A stretch of 11,191 nt of DNA, from assembly GCA_022563215.1 (NCBI GenBank), contig JADFNT010000031.1, positions 1 through 11,191 on the forward strand, given 5' to 3'. Made by a program: the position numbers and the translations under genes. The notes under the pieces were generated by a model that was not told the origin of the DNA, searched no databases, and was given only the letters and a program-made list of their open reading frames with translations. This document shows, piece by piece, positions 7,881-11,191 of the stretch; the first letter of the stretch is position 1; each line of letters begins with the position of its first letter. The DNA comes from Pseudomonadota bacterium (GTDB lineage Bacteria > Pseudomonadota > Alphaproteobacteria > Rhodospirillales > Casp-alpha2).

Positions 7881-8126
7881 TCAGCCTTGCTGAGCCTCGT
7901 CCTTTTTCGGCTCCGGTTCGGAAACTTCCTTCGCCTGCTCCGATTTAAGGGTCTTTTGCCCCTCTTCCGGCACCGTTTCGGCCTCCTCATCCTTCATGCC
8001 CTTCTTGAAGGATTTCAAGCCCTTGCCGAAATCGCCCATCAGCCGGGAAATCTTGCCGCCGCCGCCGAACAGAACCAAGACAACGGCCAAGACGATCAGC
8101 CAATGCCAAATGCTAAACGTTCCCAT
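7881..8126 (-). CDS. tatA: Sec-independent translocase protein TatA
   Basis: TatA forms the oligomeric membrane-permeating part of the twin-arginine export machinery. The 81-residue protein has the standard plan: a membrane helix at about 5-20 ([14 protein letters not shown]), the hinge F20-G21, the amphipathic helix [20 protein letters not shown] at 25-44, and a charged disordered tail. Length is typical. It is the first gene of the tatABC block, preceded by a promoter-like sequence, and AAGTGAG lies upstream of its ATG as a modest ribosome site. The F-G hinge and short tail rule out TatB. Confidence 0.96.
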   Translation of the reverse strand: MGTFSIWHWLIVLAVVLVLFGGGGKISRLMGDFGKGLKSFKKGMKDEEAETVPEEGQKTLKSEQAKEVSEPEPKKDEAQQG

Positions 8127-8167
8127 AGTGGTTTACTCACTTGTTTTTTATACGGATTCGGTGGCGG

Positions 8168-8196
8168 ATAATGGCAGAAAGCCTAGGCCGTAGCAA
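8168..8196 (-). promoter_or_regulatory. Candidate sigma70 promoter of the tatABC-serS block
   Basis: On the minus strand TTGCTA (8191-8196) and CATTAT (8168-8173) are spaced by 17 nt, each with four of six consensus bases. It lies about 42 nt before the tatA ATG in the 134-nt gap (8127-8260) that separates tatA from the FecR-like gene. That gap holds no clear intrinsic terminator. A TATAAA at about 8148-8153 lacks a matching -35 box. Confidence 0.35.
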
Positions 8197-8260
8197 TGCA
8201 CGGTATGGCGAAGCACGATTGGTTGAATCCAGGGCCGGTTTCGGCAGGGTTGGGGGCCGA

Positions 8261-9001
8261 TCAGCGGAGCCCGGCGAGCAACCGCATGGCTTGTTTTTCG
8301 CACCCGTTCCGGGCCATCCACACGGCCCGGTGGGCATCCGACGGCAGGTCGCCGGGAACCAGGTGTAGCTTAAACTTCCGGGCCGCCCGCGAGCCCTTCA
8401 TGCGGAGCAGATACCGGGCGCCATCGGTAAGGTTCACCTTGGACGGCCATTCCAGGGTGGCGCTTCCGGCCGGCCATTCGGCCTTCGACTTGCTTTTGTC
8501 GGTGAGGTTCTTGAGCGTCAGAATCCGGGCCTTGCCCGCCTTTTCGCGCCACAGCATCACCGGCCCCTTGGCCTGTACGCAAAAATCGCCCGATTTGCCG
8601 GTGTTGATGACCCAGGCGTCGGAAGGCGGTTTCGGCGGTGCGACGGCGCGCATGGTGCCCAAGGACCCGGTTTCCTTGCCGGAGCCGGAAAGAAGCCCGG
8701 AAAGAGAGGCGATCAATTTGTCACCGGCGCCTTTGCCGCCACCCTTGCCGTCCCCCAGACCGCCGGCTGTCGCCGGACCCGAGAAGGGGCCTTTCAGGAT
8801 CACCGTCTTGCCGGTCTCGGAAACCAGAGTGACGCGGGTGCCGGCGGGAATTTCGATGGCCGCGCCGGACTTGACGACCTGACCGGGTTTCAACGAGGGC
8901 GCGCCGCTGGCAATGACGACCCACTGCTGCGCCTGGGCCGAAAACGCCGCCGTCATCAGCAAGATTCCGATAAAGGATGAAATCCATCGAACGGTCATCA
9001 T
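8261..9001 (-). CDS. Secreted protein with FecR-like N-terminal segment, function unknown
   Basis: The 246-residue protein begins with a cleavable signal peptide (about 1-25, ending AFSAQAQ), so it is probably periplasmic. Residues about 35-75 (LKPGQVVKSGAAIEIPAGTRVTLVSETGKTVILKGPFSG) read like the beta-strand repeats of FecR-type domains. A Gly/Lys-rich linker at about 76-110 follows, then a C-terminal region (about 120-246) with Cys141 and Cys234 that I do not recognise. The ATG at 9001 overlaps the stop of the cyclase frame (ATGA). A GGAGGAGAA ribosome site precedes two adjacent ATGs (9001 and 8998), and the second has the better spacing. Tight coupling suggests a role with the cyclase, perhaps in sensing outside the cytoplasm, but this is inference. 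The FecR assignment is tentative. Confidence 0.75.
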   Translation of the reverse strand: MMTVRWISSFIGILLMTAAFSAQAQQWVVIASGAPSLKPGQVVKSGAAIEIPAGTRVTLVSETGKTVILKGPFSGPATAGGLGDGKGGGKGAGDKLIASLSGLLSGSGKETGSLGTMRAVAPPKPPSDAWVINTGKSGDFCVQAKGPVMLWREKAGKARILTLKNLTDKSKSKAEWPAGSATLEWPSKVNLTDGARYLLRMKGSRAARKFKLHLVPGDLPSDAHRAVWMARNGCEKQAMRLLAGLR

Positions 9002-10020
9002 TTCTCCTCCATCACTATTGTCGCACCGGTTTGGCCTTTTTCCAAGCGGCCGATGTGGAATTTCGCCAGCGGATCGGAAGGGTTCAGTTCCAAGACCTTG
9101 CGGAACCCCTCAAGGGCGCCGGGATGGTTATTTTGCAACAATTCGAAGGCTTCCCGGTAAGCCGTCATGGCGGCCGAGTCCGCGTCCCCGTCGGAAAGCG
9201 GCTCGAAGACCTCCAGACCTTCGGTCTTTCCCTTCAACACCAAGGCGCCGACGGGGCGGAAGGCAACATTGGCGCAGGCCCTTGCCGTAACGCCACTGAT
9301 GCAGATGCGGGTGCCGAGATGCTTGTTGACGCTTTCCAGCCGGGCCGCCGTATTCACCATGTCGCCATGGGCGGTGTAGTCGAAGAATCTCTCGCCGCCG
9401 AAATTGCCGATGATGGCGGGGCCGGAATGGACGCCGATGCGGGTGATTCCCACTTCCAACCCCTTCTCCGCCTGTTTGGCGACGAACGCCTGGCCGAAGG
9501 CATCCAGCGCCAGCGCCGTGGCGACGGCGCGGGCTTGGTGGTTCGCCTGGTCCAAGGGGGCGTTGAAGAAGCCCACCACCGCGTCGCCGACTATTTTATC
9601 GATGGTGGCGCCATGGTTGAACATAATCTCGCACAGCCCATCCAGGTATTCGTTGAGCAGCGGCACCAGCACCGAGGGTTCCGTGCTCTCGGTCAGCGAG
9701 GTGAAATTCGCAAGATCGGTAAACAGGTAGGTCAGTTCCCGGCGTTCCCCGCCGATGTCGAGCTGCGACGGATTTTCGACCAACTGGTCGACGATGGCCG
9801 GCGACACGTAATGGGAAAAGGCGCCGCGGATGAAATGCTTCTGCCGGCGGTCCCGCCGGCCCAGGTAGGCGATGCCGAGGCTGGAACCGACGGCGAAGCT
9901 TATGGTCGGCGCCAACAGCGGGATCATGACGCCGCCGTAGCGGTAAACGGCGGCCCCTCCGGCCCAGAACACGGCCAATCCGATCACGTAGGCGAAGCCC
10001 TTCCCCAACATCGACACGTC
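8998..10020 (-). other. Class III adenylate cyclase segment with truncated membrane/sensor part
   Basis: Residues about 238-577 of the mosaic frame carry two membrane segments (about 245-264 and 268-290), a charged linker with HFIRGAFSHYVSP (299-311), and a class III cyclase domain (about 333-512). Metal-binding D339 (LFTDL) and D383 (KIVGD), adenine-selecting K379 and T453, and transition-state N460 and R464 (DMVNTAARLE) are all present. This predicts an active adenylate cyclase of the Thr-bearing IIIb kind that makes cAMP in the cytoplasm. A short TPR-like tail follows (about 520-565). The layout is typical of CHASE2-TM-cyclase proteins, but the extracytoplasmic CHASE2 sensor is absent. The downstream gene overlaps by 4 nt. 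Confidence 0.88.
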
Positions 10021-10731
10021 GAACAGCGCAAACAACAGGCCGGTGGCCATCGCGTGCGCAAACATGTAGAGCACCGCACCGGTCAAACTGACATAGGTCA
10101 GGGCGGCCATGCCCAAGAACACGTAGCCCATGTGACTGGAGCTGGAGTACCCGATCACGTACTTGGTGTCATTCTGCGAATAGGCCACCCACCCACCATA
10201 GACAATGCTGATCACACATAACACCGCCGCAATCGGCATCAACACCAGCAAAGCGATCAGCCCGCCGCCCGCGACATCGAAAATGAACGTATAGGAACCA
10301 TCGCTGCGGATTTCCTGAATGATATTGTTGATCCGCTCCATGATGGGCTGCACCAACTCCTGTTGGCGACGGGCTGCTTCGGCCTCGATCTGAGCCATGC
10401 GTTCTTGGTAGGCCTGCTGCTTCTGAGTGATTTCGTCCTGGCGCGTCCTACGAGCGTTGGCCGTGAGTGTGATCTGCTGAGCCTGATAACGGGCGATCAG
10501 GTCGGCGATGTCTTCCTCAAGGCCTCGGAGTTCACTTTGGAAAGGCACCATCTCCCGAAGGAACTGCTCCTGAGCGGCGTTGGCAGCAGGGTCCTCCGCG
10601 ATGATCACCTGAGAGTTGATGTAGCCGATCTTCAGTGGGCTTTGAGCCGCCGCTTGGATCCCCGGGGCCCCGAGAACGGCGAGGATACCTGAAATCAGAA
10701 TGACGCGTTGCATAGTCTCCACAGCTCCCAT
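8998..10731 (-). CDS. Mosaic frame: Skp/OmpH chaperone - NuoM fragment - class III adenylate cyclase
   Basis: A single open frame of 577 residues joins pieces of three unrelated families. Residues about 7-157 are an Skp/OmpH periplasmic chaperone, 158-237 an inner piece of complex I subunit NuoM, and 238-577 the membrane hairpin and catalytic domain of a class III nucleotide cyclase. No known family has this architecture. Each family is missing parts: Skp its last few residues, NuoM most of both ends, and the cyclase its expected N-terminal sensor (CHASE2-like). The likeliest explanation is chimeric joining of DNA from different sources. A real fusion remains possible, because both joints keep strand and frame. 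The ATG at 10731 follows the bamA stop directly and has GGAGG 10 nt upstream. Met7 at 10713, with GGAG 3 nt upstream, gives a more typical signal peptide. The parts are listed separately. Confidence 0.7.
   Translation of the reverse strand: MGAVETMQRVILISGILAVLGAPGIQAAAQSPLKIGYINSQVIIAEDPAANAAQEQFLREMVPFQSELRGLEEDIADLIARYQAQQITLTANARRTRQDEITQKQQAYQERMAQIEAEAARRQQELVQPIMERINNIIQEIRSDGSYTFIFDVAGGGLIALLVLMPIAAVLCVISIVYGGWVAYSQNDTKYVIGYSSSSHMGYVFLGMAALTYVSLTGAVLYMFAHAMATGLLFALFDVSMLGKGFAYVIGLAVFWAGGAAVYRYGGVMIPLLAPTISFAVGSSLGIAYLGRRDRRQKHFIRGAFSHYVSPAIVDQLVENPSQLDIGGERRELTYLFTDLANFTSLTESTEPSVLVPLLNEYLDGLCEIMFNHGATIDKIVGDAVVGFFNAPLDQANHQARAVATALALDAFGQAFVAKQAEKGLEVGITRIGVHSGPAIIGNFGGERFFDYTAHGDMVNTAARLESVNKHLGTRICISGVTARACANVAFRPVGALVLKGKTEGLEVFEPLSDGDADSAAMTAYREAFELLQNNHPGALEGFRKVLELNPSDPLAKFHIGRLEKGQTGATIVMEEK
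10021..10260 (-). other. Internal fragment of NADH-quinone oxidoreductase subunit M (NuoM)
   Basis: Residues about 158-237 of the mosaic frame resemble an internal region of NuoM, a proton-pumping antiporter-like subunit of respiratory complex I. The clearest signature is DTKYVIGYSSSSHMGYVFLG (188-207), equivalent to the E. coli NuoM segment around its key Lys265, with K190 conserved. It is followed by GAVLYMFAHAMATGLLF (218-234), which carries the conserved His (H226). Only about 80 of roughly 500 residues are present, so it cannot work as a complex I subunit. No other nuo gene is in the window. Confidence 0.8.
10261..10731 (-). other. Skp/OmpH-family periplasmic chaperone segment
   Basis: Residues about 1-157 of the mosaic frame match Skp/OmpH, the chaperone that carries unfolded outer-membrane proteins across the periplasm. 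There is a signal peptide (VILISGILAVLGAPGIQAAA), the opening strand KIGYINSQVII, a long charged coiled coil at about 50-135 with QQELVQPIMERINNIIQEI, and the closing strand YTFIFDVAGGG. Only the final short helix of a normal Skp is missing, so this copy is nearly complete. It directly follows bamA, the usual partner in gene order and in function. The ELVQPIM-type helix resembles Gemmatimonadota proteins more than alphaproteobacterial ones, judged from memory. Confidence 0.82.
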
Positions 10732-11191
10732 TTATAGACCGCCTCCGAGCCGGAAGTGCAGCTGCCAGCCGGGCACCGTTTTGTCGAATCCATAAGCGTA
10801 GTCCAACCCGATCGGGCCGAACGGTGTGACCAACTGGACGCCGATACCTGCCCCCCTGAAGAGTGTGCTCGGATCGATCTCGGCGGCGGTCCGCCAAACG
10901 TTTCCAGCATCCATGAAGAGCGAGGCAGACATCTGGGTGCCGAGACGCAGCGCGATTTCAGTGGTCATTGAGAAAAATGCGCTTCCGAGCCGATTGATAT
11001 CAGCGATGTTGTTTGACACTTCGTCGAAGTATCCGAACGGGGTGATCGTGGTTTCATCGTACCCGCGGACCTGTTGTCCGAACTGCACGCCCCCCATCCA
11101 GAATCCATCGAATGGGAATGGAGCGCTGTTTCCTTGGAGCGCGCCCAAGCGCATGGTCATGCCAAGTGCGAAGATAATTCCTGAGCCCGGT
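10732..11191 (-). CDS. bamA: Outer membrane assembly factor BamA, C-terminal barrel, 5' end outside window
   Basis: The last 153 residues of an Omp85/BamA protein are visible. BamA is the outer-membrane barrel that folds and inserts other barrel proteins. Recognisable are GGVQFGQQVRGYDE (the VRGY-type lid-lock loop), FMDAGNVW, LFRGAGIGVQLVTPFGPIGLDYAYG, and a final aromatic strand LHFRLGGGL. An internal ATG at 11160 is not the true start, because the frame stays open to the window edge (PGSGIIFALG precedes it). The stop abuts the ATG of the Skp frame, matching the conserved bamA-skp order. The sequence style, notably GFDKTVPGWQLHF, reminds me of Gemmatimonadota; that is recall, not a search result. 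Confidence 0.9.
   Translation of the reverse strand, partial: PGSGIIFALGMTMRLGALQGNSAPFPFDGFWMGGVQFGQQVRGYDETTITPFGYFDEVSNNIADINRLGSAFFSMTTEIALRLGTQMSASLFMDAGNVWRTAAEIDPSTLFRGAGIGVQLVTPFGPIGLDYAYGFDKTVPGWQLHFRLGGGL

Overview
The window looks like part of an alphaproteobacterial chromosome, probably Rhodospirillales-like. This is inferred from the high GC content, the gene order and the protein styles; no database search was possible. All genes lie on the minus strand, so transcription runs from position 11191 toward 1. The body of the window is a housekeeping block, in order of transcription: tatA, tatB, tatC (twin-arginine protein export), serS (seryl-tRNA synthetase), surE (5'-nucleotidase), pcm (isoaspartyl repair methyltransferase), an nlpD-type LysM/M23 lipoprotein, a TPR-methyltransferase fusion, and a second methyltransferase cut off by the left edge. 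From tatC to the left edge the genes are packed tightly, with overlaps at serS/surE (11 nt) and surE/pcm (ATGA, 4 nt). Two candidate sigma70-type promoters are visible: one before tatA and one immediately before the nlpD ATG. The second would give a leaderless nlpD mRNA.

Upstream of tatA (8261-9001) is a secreted protein with a FecR-like N-terminal segment. It is coupled by an ATGA overlap to a class III adenylate cyclase catalytic domain with all key residues present.

The right end is the strangest part. The reading frame 8998-10731 is a three-part mosaic: an Skp/OmpH-type periplasmic chaperone (about residues 1-157), an internal piece of the complex I subunit NuoM (about 158-237), and the last two membrane segments plus catalytic domain of a cyclase (about 238-577). 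Next to it is the C-terminal beta-barrel of BamA (10732-11191), cut off by the right edge. BamA-Skp is a natural gene pair, but its style recalls Gemmatimonadota rather than Alphaproteobacteria. The most economical reading is that the right about 1.2 kb was joined to the alphaproteobacterial sequence by two chimeric joints (assembly or amplification). Both joints are on the same strand and in frame, and the predicted topology would work, so a true gene fusion is not excluded.

Other points of note are a run of 16 acidic residues in the TatC tail, a 33-bp in-frame tandem repeat in the TatB tail, and a GC-rich hairpin between tatA and tatB. There is no tRNA, rRNA, CRISPR array, insertion sequence or gene-free stretch over 300 bases. 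I see no convincing new defence or biosynthetic system.
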